Positions 7,783-14,187 of a DNA stretch of 14,702 nucleotides are shown piece after piece. The translations under genes and the position numbers were made by a program. This stretch comes from CAYOEZ01 sp964402955. GTDB lineage: Bacteria > Chloroflexota > DTOL01 > DAOUCN01. Each line of letters starts with the position of its first letter. The first letter of the stretch is position 1. Under the pieces are notes generated by a model. The model saw only the letters and a program-made list of their open reading frames with translations, was not told the DNA's origin and made no database searches. The DNA is taken from assembly GCA_964402955.1 (NCBI GenBank), contig CAYOEZ010000118.1, forward strand, positions 1 through 14,702, in the 5' to 3' direction.

Positions 7783-7872
7783 ATGATGAAAACGTATGGG
7801 GACGAACATGGACTGGGACTGACGGTCGTCAGCATTGCCATTGCCATCTTTGTCTTGACACTGCTCTTTTGA
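7783..7872 (+). CDS. 29-residue single-helix membrane peptide
   Basis: A very short frame encoding a peptide with a charged, glycine-containing start (MMKTYGDEHGLG) and one hydrophobic helix running to the C-terminus (about residues 12-29, TVVSIAIAIFVLTLLF). Either of two adjacent ATG codons could start it. The ribosome-binding site is weak (GGCGG nine bases upstream). The case for it rests on three things: a credible membrane helix ending at a stop codon, a promoter about 45 bases upstream, and an operator module duplicated before the other small membrane protein gene. It would be divergent from the regulator-kinase operon. No family is recognised. It may be a feedback peptide acting on the kinase, or an envelope stress peptide; both are guesses. 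Confidence 0.5.
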   Translation: MMKTYGDEHGLGLTVVSIAIAIFVLTLLF

Positions 7873-7962
7873 TTTGCGCCCCACTTGGATATGCCCACTG
7901 ACCATTGAGCATGAACTCATCCAAGCAGAAGGCCAGCAGGCTAATGTCCGACAAGGGGGGAG

Positions 7963-8103
7963 ATGGGCAAGAGAACCGCTACGAAAGCCATCTGGTCTCA
8001 GGTTAGGGCGCTAATGACCGTAAGCATCCTGTTGCTCCTGACTCTGGCGCCGGCCAGCGCAGAGGACGGGCGATATGTGGACGTTCTTCTGATTGAGACA
8101 TAG
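7963..8103 (+). pseudogene. 46-codon frame with signal peptide, possible gene remnant
   Basis: The frame begins with a lysine/arginine-rich start (MGKRTATKAIWSQVR), a hydrophobic stretch (MTVSILLLLTLAP) and a signal-peptidase-like ASA-ED site at about residue 33-34, then only 12 mature residues (DGRYVDVLLIET) before a TAG stop. A GGGGGG run lies just before the ATG, rather close. A complete export signal attached to almost nothing suggests the 5-prime end of a gene that has lost the rest. The short beta-strand after the signal resembles the beginning of NfeD-type membrane proteases, but that is weak. It could also be a real short secreted peptide. Confidence 0.35.
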
Positions 8104-8238
8104 GAGCGGGTCCGGTCTATCACAAAGCAGTCCGGCACAAGCCAGAGTAAGATTCTTCCGTGAGTCAACGACGCCCGAAAGTAAGGTTTTTACGTGTCAG
8201 CATGTACATATGCTTGTGAGAATCACGGCAACTCTTGC

Positions 8239-8267
8239 TTGCGACCAGCGCAGCACCGTGCTATACT
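8239..8267 (+). promoter_or_regulatory. Promoter of the LiaF-like gene
   Basis: TTGCGA (8239-8244), a 17-base spacer and TATACT (8262-8267), with TGC just before the -10 box making it an extended -10. The implied leader to the start codon at 8439 is about 165 bases. No riboswitch or terminator fold was evident in it. Confidence 0.65.
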
Positions 8268-8438
8268 GTGGCCGTGGCCCGCTCGCGATCGATGCCACTG
8301 TGGCCAGGCTCCCCTCGCGGCGCGACTTTTCATCAGCGGCAACTTGGATTCAGTAGACAGGCGACTCGTTCGGTAGGCACATCGCTACCGAAGAAATCAA
8401 CGCGGCGGGACGCCACCCTGCCATCGCGGAGGTCGGAT

Positions 8439-8999
8439 ATGGGAAGGAGACACGGCAGTTTGTTCTGGGGGATCCTGCTGGTTGTGCTGGGTTGCGTCTG
8501 GCTGTGGAACAACCTCGATTTTGGCCCACGCATTGACGTCGGCAGCCTGTGGCCACTATTGCTGATTGGCATGGGCGTCTTCATCATGCTGAGGCAGACA
8601 GGGCGCGTCGGCGGATGGGACATGCAGGGTGAGAACATCGATCGCATCCTCGGCGACGTCCGCCTGGGCGGCCCGGGCTGGCAGGCGCAGAGCAAGAGCA
8701 TCTTCAGCATCATCGGAGACATCGACATCGACCTGCGCCAGAGCGCCCTCCCCGAGGGCGAGACCGTGTTCAAAGTGCGTTCCGTCATCGGCGATGTCGA
8801 CATTTTCGTTCCCACGGACGTTGCCGTGTATGCCGGCGCCAGTGTCATGATCGGCGACCTGCGCATCATCAGTGAACACCGCAGCGGCTTCCTGCTCGAC
8901 GTCGCCAACGCGACGCCCGACTATGCCACGGCGACACGCAAGCTGCGCATCGAAGTTGAGATGCTTATCGGCGATGCCATGGTCATGCGCGCGAGCTAG
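8439..8999 (+). CDS. LiaF-like membrane protein (envelope stress family)
   Basis: A 186-residue protein. Residues 7-24 and about 37-52 are two membrane helices with the LiaI/LiaF-like pattern (LFWGILLVVLGCVWLWNNL and WPLLLIGMGVFIMLR). Residues 65-186 resemble the LiaF C-terminal beta-solenoid domain: five short strands built on a repeated [I/L]GD motif at about 71-72, 93-94, 118-119, 139-140 and 178-179. In Firmicutes LiaF represses the LiaRS cell-envelope stress system; in other phyla the role is not established. The start at 8439 is chosen because GGAGG lies six bases before it and the helix begins at once; a longer frame from 8235 adds 68 residues without any domain and starts before the promoter's -10 box. 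The acyl-CoA synthetase gene follows after 67 bases. Confidence 0.85.
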   Translation: MGRRHGSLFWGILLVVLGCVWLWNNLDFGPRIDVGSLWPLLLIGMGVFIMLRQTGRVGGWDMQGENIDRILGDVRLGGPGWQAQSKSIFSIIGDIDIDLRQSALPEGETVFKVRSVIGDVDIFVPTDVAVYAGASVMIGDLRIISEHRSGFLLDVANATPDYATATRKLRIEVEMLIGDAMVMRAS

Positions 9000-9066
9000 A
9001 TGGTCGCCACTCTCGCGGAGGCGGTGTGATCTCCGGGAGATTGGCAGGATTCTCAAAGGAGAGAAA

Positions 9067-11202
9067 ATGACAACACTGCCACCACGTTCAGCCTCGCTGA
9101 CGCCCTTCTTCACCCCGCGCGGCGTTGCCGTGATCGGCGCCAGCCGCGACCCCAGCAAGCTCGGATACGGCGTGATGCTCAACCTGACCCACCCGCAGCA
9201 CGGATTCCCGGGGCCGGTCTATCCTGTCAATCCCAAAGCCGACGAGATATTGGGGCGGCGCGCCTACCCCGACATCAGCGCTGTGCCCGATCCTGTTGAC
9301 CTGGCTATCCTCATCATCCCTGCGTCAGCGGTGCTGGCGACCATCGAGGCGTGCGGCAAGCGCGGCGTCAAGGCTGCCGTTGTCATCAGCGGCGGCTTCC
9401 GCGAGATTGGCCGTGAGGGCGCTGCTCTCGAAGAGGAGATGGTCAGTATTGCGCAACGCTATGGCCTGCGCATCATGGGACCCAACGGCATCGGGGTGAT
9501 CGACACACACCTTCCGCTGGACACGACATTCGTCATTGGCGTACCGCCGCGCGGTAACATCGCCTTCTTGTCCCAGTCCGGCGCACTGGTCGGCAGTATT
9601 ATTGATTGGACAATCGAACGTGGCATCGGCTTCAGCCGTCTGCTCAGCGTTGGCAACGAGGCCGACGTCAACGAGACCGATGTTCTCCCGTTCCTTGCCC
9701 AGGATGAGATCAGCAAGGTGATCACGCTCTATTTGGAGGACATAAAGGGCGGACCGGCATTCCTCGATGCCCTGCGCCTGACGGCCGCCCAGAAGCCCGT
9801 TCTGGCGCTCAAAGCCGGCCGCACCAGCAGCGGCCAGGTTGCAACCGCGTCGCACACGGGTGCGCTCGCCGGTGCGCACGCAGCCGTGCGCGCCGCGTTC
9901 AAACAGACTGGCGTTATCGAGGTGGAACGGGGCGAGGATCTCTTCAACGGCGCGCTCGCGCTCGCCTATCAGCCGCCCGCAGCAGGCAGCCGGCTGGCCA
10001 TCGTCACCAACGCCGGAGGCCCTGCTGTGCTGGCAGCCGACGCCGTCGAAGCCAACGGCCTGCGCCTCGCACCTATCAGCGCCGAAACCCAGGCCGCACT
10101 GCGCACCTTTCTTCCGCCCAACGCCCAGGTCGCTGGCCCTGTCGATATGCTCGGCAATACCGACGCCGACGGCTACCTGAAGGCGCTGACCGCCGTCTTC
10201 GCTGATCCTGCCAACGATGGCGTCCTGGCGATTGTTGTGCCACACCTGCTTGTGCACCCCGTGGCCGTGGTCGAGGCGATGGCGCATGCAGCAGAATCCG
10301 TCTCGCCGCGCAAGCCGATTGTCGCCTGCCTCATGGGCGATGCCAGCCTGAAAGACGCCTACAAGGCCGCCCACGACCACAACATCCCGGCGTATACCTT
10401 CCCGGAAAATGCTGTGGCCGCATTCTCCATCCTGGCGCAACGCGGCCATTGGCTGACGACCCCGCATGCGGCGCCAGTGCGGCCAACCGGCTGCGACCAG
10501 GCAACGGCAGCAAGGCTCCTGTCTGAGGCGCAAAGTGCAGGACTCCTGGCTCTCGACACCGCCGCCAGCCGCGCTGTTCTCGACGCCTACGGCATCCCGA
10601 CGCCGCCCGATGTGCTGGCGACCACGGCAGACGAGGCGGCGCAGGCGGCGCAGCGCATGGGATTCCCGGTGGCGCTCAAGCTGGTCAGTCCCGACATTCT
10701 GCACAAGACGGATGTGGGCGGCGTTTTGCTGAACGTCGCTAGCGGCGCAGCAGCCCGAGCAGGCTTTGAAACGATCATCAGCCTCGCCCGCGCTGCGCAT
10801 CCCAACGCCGTAATCCGCGGCGTGCAGGTGCAGCCGATGGTCAGCGGCGGGCAAGAGGTCATCGTCGGCGTGTCGCGTGACCGCATCTTCGGGCCGCTGG
10901 TGATGTTCGGTCTGGGAGGAGTGTACGTCGAGGCGCTGGCTGACGTCAGCTTCAGACTGGCACCGCTGACACAGGCTGACGCGGCGGAGATGATTGACGA
11001 GGTCCGCTCAGCAAAGCTGCTCACCGGGCTGCGCGGCGCGCCGCCTGCCGACCGGGCGGCGCTGATTGACGCCATCGTGCGCATCGGCCAGCTTGCCGTC
11101 GACAACCCGCAGATCAAAGAACTCGACATCAACCCGCTCATCGTGCGCGCTGCCGGGCAAGGCGCGCTGGCCGTGGACGCGCGGATTATTCTAAAGAGTT
11201 GA
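9067..11202 (+). CDS. ADP-forming acyl-CoA synthetase, alpha-beta fusion
   Basis: A 711-residue enzyme that interconverts acyl-CoA + ADP + phosphate with acid + CoA + ATP; acetate is the usual substrate. It has an N-terminal CoA-binding Rossmann domain (about 12-135, with GVAVIGASRDPSKLG), two succinyl-CoA-synthetase-like domains (about 150-460), and an ATP-grasp domain (about 480-711). The phospho-histidine site is ASHTGALAG with His263, and the second histidine used for phosphate relay in this family is His546 (LHKTDVGGV). KELDINPLIV near the end is the usual ATP-grasp metal site. There is no acetyltransferase (GNAT) extension, so it is not a protein acetylase. The start follows AAAGGAG at good spacing; the frame is open for 65 codons upstream but inside the LiaF-like gene. 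A perfect palindrome ATCTCCGGGAGAT (9029-9041) sits just before it. Likely role: energy conservation or acetate handling. Confidence 0.93.
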   Translation: MTTLPPRSASLTPFFTPRGVAVIGASRDPSKLGYGVMLNLTHPQHGFPGPVYPVNPKADEILGRRAYPDISAVPDPVDLAILIIPASAVLATIEACGKRGVKAAVVISGGFREIGREGAALEEEMVSIAQRYGLRIMGPNGIGVIDTHLPLDTTFVIGVPPRGNIAFLSQSGALVGSIIDWTIERGIGFSRLLSVGNEADVNETDVLPFLAQDEISKVITLYLEDIKGGPAFLDALRLTAAQKPVLALKAGRTSSGQVATASHTGALAGAHAAVRAAFKQTGVIEVERGEDLFNGALALAYQPPAAGSRLAIVTNAGGPAVLAADAVEANGLRLAPISAETQAALRTFLPPNAQVAGPVDMLGNTDADGYLKALTAVFADPANDGVLAIVVPHLLVHPVAVVEAMAHAAESVSPRKPIVACLMGDASLKDAYKAAHDHNIPAYTFPENAVAAFSILAQRGHWLTTPHAAPVRPTGCDQATAARLLSEAQSAGLLALDTAASRAVLDAYGIPTPPDVLATTADEAAQAAQRMGFPVALKLVSPDILHKTDVGGVLLNVASGAAARAGFETIISLARAAHPNAVIRGVQVQPMVSGGQEVIVGVSRDRIFGPLVMFGLGGVYVEALADVSFRLAPLTQADAAEMIDEVRSAKLLTGLRGAPPADRAALIDAIVRIGQLAVDNPQIKELDINPLIVRAAGQGALAVDARIILKS

Positions 11203-11227
11203 CGGACGTAACCGACGGCCTTATAAT
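11199..11227 (+). promoter_or_regulatory. Near-consensus promoter of the antitoxin gene
   Basis: TTGACG (11199-11204), a 17-base spacer and a perfect TATAAT (11222-11227). The -35 box overlaps the stop codon of the acyl-CoA synthetase gene. This is the strongest sigma-70-type promoter in the window and leaves a leader of about 32 bases. Confidence 0.85.
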
Positions 11228-11248
11228 ATGCGTGGCGAACTTACGTCC
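11204..11248. promoter_or_regulatory. Inverted repeat around the antitoxin promoter
   Basis: GGACGTAA (11204-11211) and TTACGTCC (11241-11248) are perfect eight-base inverted arms, 29 bases apart, flanking the -10 box. Spacing suits two sites for a dimeric repressor, and toxin-antitoxin operons are usually autoregulated. The binding protein is not known. Confidence 0.5.
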
Positions 11249-11265
11249 AGTAAGGGGAGACAACT

Positions 11266-11505
11266 GTGAAGGCATATAGAAGGCTGGTAGTAATCAAAGA
11301 TCCCAAACGCGTTGTGCTGGCAGATGTCCCATTCGAGGCCGGAGACCGGGTCGAAGTGCTAATGCTGTCACCCGATGATGCTCGCGCCTCGGTGCAAGTC
11401 GACATCAAGACGCTACTTCGCAGGACTCAGGCTCTGCCATCTGTGCAGGCGCTCAGCGATAGTGACATCATCGCGGAGATTACTGCCTATCGGAGTGGGC
11501 AGTGA
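11266..11505 (+). CDS. Antitoxin-like protein of a PIN-type toxin-antitoxin pair
   Basis: A 79-residue protein starting at GTG, with GGGGAG six bases upstream. The N-terminal half is a compact beta-rich part (AYRRLVVIKDPKRVVLADVPFEAGDRVEVLML) resembling small antitoxin dimerisation domains, and the C-terminal half (DIKTLLRRTQALPSVQALSDSDIIAEITAYRSGQ) is the helical tail that in this family clamps a PIN-domain toxin. No toxin follows: the stop codon overlaps a GTG that begins a frame reading MRVIM, the usual start of such toxins, and then runs into a hairpin repeat. So this is an orphan antitoxin with an intact promoter. Family recognition is from memory of similar proteins; no catalytic motif is expected. 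Confidence 0.6.
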   Translation: MKAYRRLVVIKDPKRVVLADVPFEAGDRVEVLMLSPDDARASVQVDIKTLLRRTQALPSVQALSDSDIIAEITAYRSGQ

Positions 11506-11516
11506 GAGTCATTATG
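11502..11516 (+). pseudogene. Remnant start of a PIN-domain toxin gene
   Basis: GTG overlaps the antitoxin stop (GTGA) and the next codons read M-R-V-I-M, as in the MRVI-DTN start of PIN-domain ribonucleases. After five codons the sequence becomes a CACAGAG-type repeat and hairpin. The frame stays open to 11939 by chance, but its product is low-complexity, lacks the acidic PIN residues and lies opposite the HEPN fragment. Confidence 0.4.
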
Positions 11517-11526
11517 GAGACACAGA

Positions 11527-11569
11527 GGGCACAGAGAGATACAAGTTTTCTCTCTGTGCCCTTTTCTTT
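11527..11569 (+). terminator. Strong hairpin terminator, repeat-derived
   Basis: GGGCACAGAGAGA (11527-11539) and TCTCTCTGTGCCC (11549-11561) form a perfect 13-pair stem with a nine-base loop, followed by TTTTCTTT. It would end the antitoxin transcript before it meets the convergent HEPN fragment. The left arm continues outward as a second CACAGAG unit (11521-11527) with no partner on the right, suggesting it derives from a dispersed palindromic repeat. Confidence 0.85.
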
Positions 11570-11598
11570 ATCCCAACCGGCGAGCAGGGCTGTTCATC

Positions 11599-11934
11599 CT
11601 ACTCCCTCTCAACCTCTTCAGCTAGTTGCACCGCCTCTAGAGCCAGTGCCAGCGCCTCGTCGGCGGCAGGGCGGTCGAAGAGGTCCCACGGAGTCCGCCT
11701 GGCCAACTCGTCTCCGTGGTCGCTCTGTACATGCACATCGGGACCAAGCAGTTCCGCACACTCTGCCAGCCGCTGGATTCGTGACTGAACCAGGGCGGGA
11801 TAGTCGCCACGCTGAAGTGCACGGCGCAGCAAAGGGGCAGGGTTGTGCGTGTGGCCCACTGGTCCGAGAGTTTCCAGGGCAGCTTGCGCTGCATTCTCAG
11901 TGGCCAGTTGGCTATTGTCAACATACGACCGCCC
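11599..11934 (-). pseudogene. HEPN-domain gene, C-terminal fragment
   Basis: 111 codons encoding the larger part of a HEPN protein: RSYVDNSQLATENAAQAAL, then LGPVGHTHNPAPLL, RIQRLAECAELLGPDVHVQSDHGDE and TPWDLFDRPAADEALALA, ending at TAG. HEPN proteins of this type form a toxin-antitoxin pair with MNT nucleotidyltransferases. The frame remains open upstream to an ATG at 12015, but those 27 codons fit no HEPN sequence and lie in the cassette. The missing N-terminus is at 14188-14274, directly behind an MNT gene. Joining the two pieces at a GGG glycine codon gives one continuous frame of 140 codons. I therefore read this as one gene split by insertion. The fragment might still be translated from an internal start. 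Confidence 0.75.
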
Positions 11935-11949
11935 GCTAGTGACACTAGC
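11935..11949. repeat. Perfect palindrome at the cassette edge
   Basis: GCTAGTG-A-CACTAGC, a 15-base palindrome with a one-base centre, immediately next to the point where the HEPN frame breaks. It may be the end of the inserted segment or a recombination site. No matching copy is seen at the other edge. Confidence 0.6.
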
Positions 11950-12017
11950 CTCTTGTCTCCGGCTGAAGGGCGTATCATATCTACCCAAGTATGGTGTCGA
12001 GCAAGGTGATGCCAAGC

Positions 12018-13310
12018 CTATTGCATACCTAGCGCTATTCGGACTTCATCATCCATCAACAGAACTGCTGCCTTGCCAGGATCTGCGCTTCGCAACTGAG
12101 CAAATGCTTTGCGCGCATCCACTGAGCGCTTGGCTGCCAGATACACTTCTACAGCATGTTCAAAATGCACAGGGGCGATCTTGTCGTGCCTCATGTATCG
12201 ATCCACCGCCTCGATGGCCTTTTGACTTAGGCCGAGCTTTTCATATGTCAAGGAAATGTTGTAAGTGTACGCAGTGTCATTGGGCGCAAGTTCAAGAACC
12301 TGCTCTTCAAGCGCTAAGCATTTCTCGTAATCCTTACTGCCGTAGTTGAGGATTCCAAGCTGATTCAAAACATAGGCTTTTGTTTTGTTGTCTATGTCTG
12401 ACACAGCAGTCACTTTGTTGATCAACGGCTCAACTCGAGGAATCGATTCACCTTCACGATCAGTGACCGCGTAGAATGCAACTATTGCACTTATTGCTGA
12501 TCTTAGTCCGGCGAGCCCCTCTTTGTGGATATCGTCAAAGTGCTCATCCATGAGCCTGAAAACGATCTCTGCAGCAGGTTCGTAGCCTTGCTGACACAAG
12601 TGAGAGGCAGCCACGACCAACTCCCTCGTAGGGCCAAGTAGTTTCTCCAAACGTATCAACAAACGAGCGGCCTGCTCGACATTCCCTTGCGCGATCGCCT
12701 GCATGAATGCTTCGCGGGGGTTTCTCCCAAACCCAATATCCCCCGGGAGGCCCGACATCTCGATGGGAGCTGGTCCGGCAGAGGTGCCAATCGTACCCGA
12801 CATAATGGCACCAACCTTTCGCTCGATTCGATCCAAAGCCAGAGCAATCGTGGACATTGAGATCCCCGTACCGGATGTGCCGTAACCGCTCTTCTCAAAT
12901 TCGTCGACGTATTTCTGTACTTCCGCGATGATCTTCGCAGCCGAAGCCAAGGACTCGACGCTGTCGTAGATGATAGTTCTGATGCCTGCAACGTCAAATG
13001 GGATTCGTTCATCTTTCTTGAGCATCTGTATGAACGGTTTGCCAGTTTCGTGACGACGGCCAGCCTCGTAGAAGACATTAGGATTCTGTCCTGTCAGGAT
13101 GATCAGACACAGCTCGGACTCCTGAATGAGCTGAACAATCTCGTTCGTGATCACTGCAGTGCGTGCGATTTGGTCAACTCGGATTACTTCAAAGTCGTAT
13201 TTCTCCAAGGCGTTCTTCGCAATCCATAAGAGCGCATCTGCTTCCTGACGAACTGCTGAGGTTTCATCTCCAATCGGAGAAATGACAAAGCACTTCTTTC
13301 TAGATGCCAT
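12018..13310 (-). CDS. TIR/NDT-like effector with C-terminal TPR repeats
   Basis: A 430-residue soluble protein. Residues 5-135 form a Rossmann-like domain of the nucleoside-2-deoxyribosyltransferase/TIR-like group: strand and loop CFVISPIGDE (7-16), a helix, TNEIVQLIQESELCLIILTG (55-74), and NPNVFYEAGRRHE (76-88), in which Glu82 is the expected catalytic acid; KPFIQM and IPFDVAG follow. Relatives cut N-glycosidic bonds of nucleotides or NAD, so an NAD- or nucleotide-depleting role is plausible but unproven. The middle (150-300) is unassigned and partly helical. Residues about 310-377 contain two TPR-like repeats (YVLNQLGILNYGSKDYEKCLALEE, YTYNISLTYEKLGLSQKAIEAVD), suited to binding a partner. 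The start has AAAAGGAG eight bases upstream. It follows the CHAT protease gene by 21 bases, so the two form one operon. Effector function is inference. Confidence 0.82.
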   Translation of the reverse strand: MASRKKCFVISPIGDETSAVRQEADALLWIAKNALEKYDFEVIRVDQIARTAVITNEIVQLIQESELCLIILTGQNPNVFYEAGRRHETGKPFIQMLKKDERIPFDVAGIRTIIYDSVESLASAAKIIAEVQKYVDEFEKSGYGTSGTGISMSTIALALDRIERKVGAIMSGTIGTSAGPAPIEMSGLPGDIGFGRNPREAFMQAIAQGNVEQAARLLIRLEKLLGPTRELVVAASHLCQQGYEPAAEIVFRLMDEHFDDIHKEGLAGLRSAISAIVAFYAVTDREGESIPRVEPLINKVTAVSDIDNKTKAYVLNQLGILNYGSKDYEKCLALEEQVLELAPNDTAYTYNISLTYEKLGLSQKAIEAVDRYMRHDKIAPVHFEHAVEVYLAAKRSVDARKAFAQLRSADPGKAAVLLMDDEVRIALGMQ

Positions 13311-13331
13311 TTTGTCGACTCCTTTTGACTA

Positions 13332-13928
13332 TCATCGGTCATATTGTTGGTGATACGATTCTGCCATTCTGGTGTTGTTAGCTCTGAGGACAGGCGTGAA
13401 GTGTTCCGGAATGCCTGAAAGGTGCAATGCGTTGCAGCCAAACTTGTACGCGAAATCGACAGGCTTACCAGCCCCCAAAGCATCATAGAACGCGGTTGCA
13501 AAAACGATTGCTGCACGATCGCCTATGCCATGTGCCATACCAATTACATACCGTACCACCACTGAGATAGCATCTGCTTGCACCTCGGAATAGCAGGCAT
13601 TCAGCAGGACGCACTCAACTTGCGGAAATAAGGCAAACAAATCCGAAAGTGCTTCGGCAGTGACTTGCTGCGCTAGACCTTGCTCATTTTCGAGGAAAAG
13701 GCCGTCTTGGCCTGCCCCATGGCCGGAAAAATGTACAATGTGTGGCTCACAATCTAGCATTGCCCGACGAAGGTCTTCGGGCCTTACGGCCCACTTCTGG
13801 TGCATTTCGAAAGCATCCCTCTTCTTGGCGCGTCTCAGGCCCTCGTCAATCTCCCGGAACTCTTCATCAAGGCGCAGAGGCTGAGTGCCGATGGGATTGG
13901 CGGCTAAGAACAGAATAACCTTGTGCAT
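13332..13928 (-). CDS. Stand-alone CHAT (caspase-like) protease
   Basis: A 198-residue protein consisting of one CHAT peptidase domain, a relative of caspases and separase found in many bacterial conflict systems. It starts MHKVILFLAANP, followed by LRLDEEFREIDEGLRRA, typical of the family. The catalytic pair is visible: His70 in IVHFSGHG (64-71) and Cys112 in CVLLNACYS (106-114). Residues 140-147 (AIVFATAF) give the next strand. No sensor, repeat or membrane domain is fused, unlike most large CHAT proteins, so recognition must come from a partner. The start at 13928 is chosen because GGAGGAGAG stands directly before it; an ATG 15 bases upstream lies before that site. The likely partner or substrate is the TIR-like protein encoded 21 bases downstream. 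Protease activity is supported by residues; the target is unknown. Confidence 0.88.
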   Translation of the reverse strand: MHKVILFLAANPIGTQPLRLDEEFREIDEGLRRAKKRDAFEMHQKWAVRPEDLRRAMLDCEPHIVHFSGHGAGQDGLFLENEQGLAQQVTAEALSDLFALFPQVECVLLNACYSEVQADAISVVVRYVIGMAHGIGDRAAIVFATAFYDALGAGKPVDFAYKFGCNALHLSGIPEHFTPVLRANNTRMAESYHQQYDR

Positions 13929-13951
13929 AACTCTCTCCTCCATCTGTCGCT

Positions 13952-13965
13952 AACTGGCGCCAGTT
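13952..13965. promoter_or_regulatory. Palindrome before the CHAT gene
   Basis: AACTGGCGCCAGTT is a perfect 14-base palindrome, 23 bases before the CHAT start codon. Its left nine bases, AACTGGCGC, recur in direct orientation at 14162-14170 near the cassette edge. It could be an operator or a recombination subsite. No good promoter is seen with it: a TTGACG on the minus strand (13972-13967) lacks a -10 box. Confidence 0.45.
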
Positions 13966-14187
13966 CCGTCAATCGCTGTGCGCCCTCTAGGTTTCTCAAT
14001 GCACGGGTGCCGTTCCGATAACGCCATCTACGTCTGGGTTCTGAAAGGAACCTATTGTCATTTCGTCACCATCGGCGCTGAGCAAAGTAAGGAGGGAGAC
14101 ACCTCTCATTCTCGCCTTCCGTATTCTAGGGGCAAACCAGCATCCCTCCACTTGTCCCTGCAACTGGCGCTCTTGTGGACAGGCTTG

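Larger units (their letters stand above)
7873..8438. other. Long intergenic stretch, mostly non-coding
   Basis: The stretch between the 29-residue peptide and the LiaF-like gene holds a 46-codon signal-peptide frame (7963-8103) and a promoter (8239-8267). A short inverted repeat AGCAT/ATGCT lies at 8199-8214. Longer open frames here on either strand show no recognisable domain and I treat them as chance. Confidence 0.6.
11935..14187. mobile_element. Two-gene cassette inserted in the HEPN gene
   Basis: About 2.25 kb separating the two HEPN fragments, with the CHAT and TIR-like genes inside, both in the HEPN direction. It is visibly richer in A and T than the flanking genes. CCC occurs at both edges (11932-11934 and 14188-14190) and could be a three-base target duplication. 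CTCTTGT occurs in direct orientation near both inner ends (11950-11956 and 14170-14176). No transposase, integrase or clear terminal inverted repeat is present, so the mechanism is unknown. Edges are certain only to within about ten bases. Confidence 0.62.

Noticed and set aside
7627..7920. A 97-residue minus-strand gene in the divergent gap
   Set aside because: It crosses the operator, both promoters and the 29-residue peptide gene, and its product is polar low-complexity sequence.
8235..8438. 68-codon extension of the LiaF-like protein
   Set aside because: It would begin upstream of the promoter's -10 box, contains no domain, and the ATG at 8439 has GGAGG at ideal spacing.
8872..9066. N-terminal extension of the acyl-CoA synthetase by 65 codons
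   Set aside because: It overlaps the LiaF-like gene out of frame, has arginine/serine-rich low-complexity sequence, and a strong ribosome-binding site supports the start at 9067.
11517..11939. A 145-residue plus-strand gene starting at 11502
   Set aside because: After MRVIM the product is low-complexity, includes a terminator hairpin, and lies opposite the convincing HEPN fragment.
13944..13972. TTGACG as promoter of the CHAT operon
   Set aside because: At 17 bases the downstream hexamer is CGACAG, not a -10 box, and it would start transcription within the ribosome-binding site.
13996..14187. A 92-residue gene from 14274 to 13996
   Set aside because: Only its first 29 codons look like protein (HEPN start); the rest is read-through into the cassette leader.
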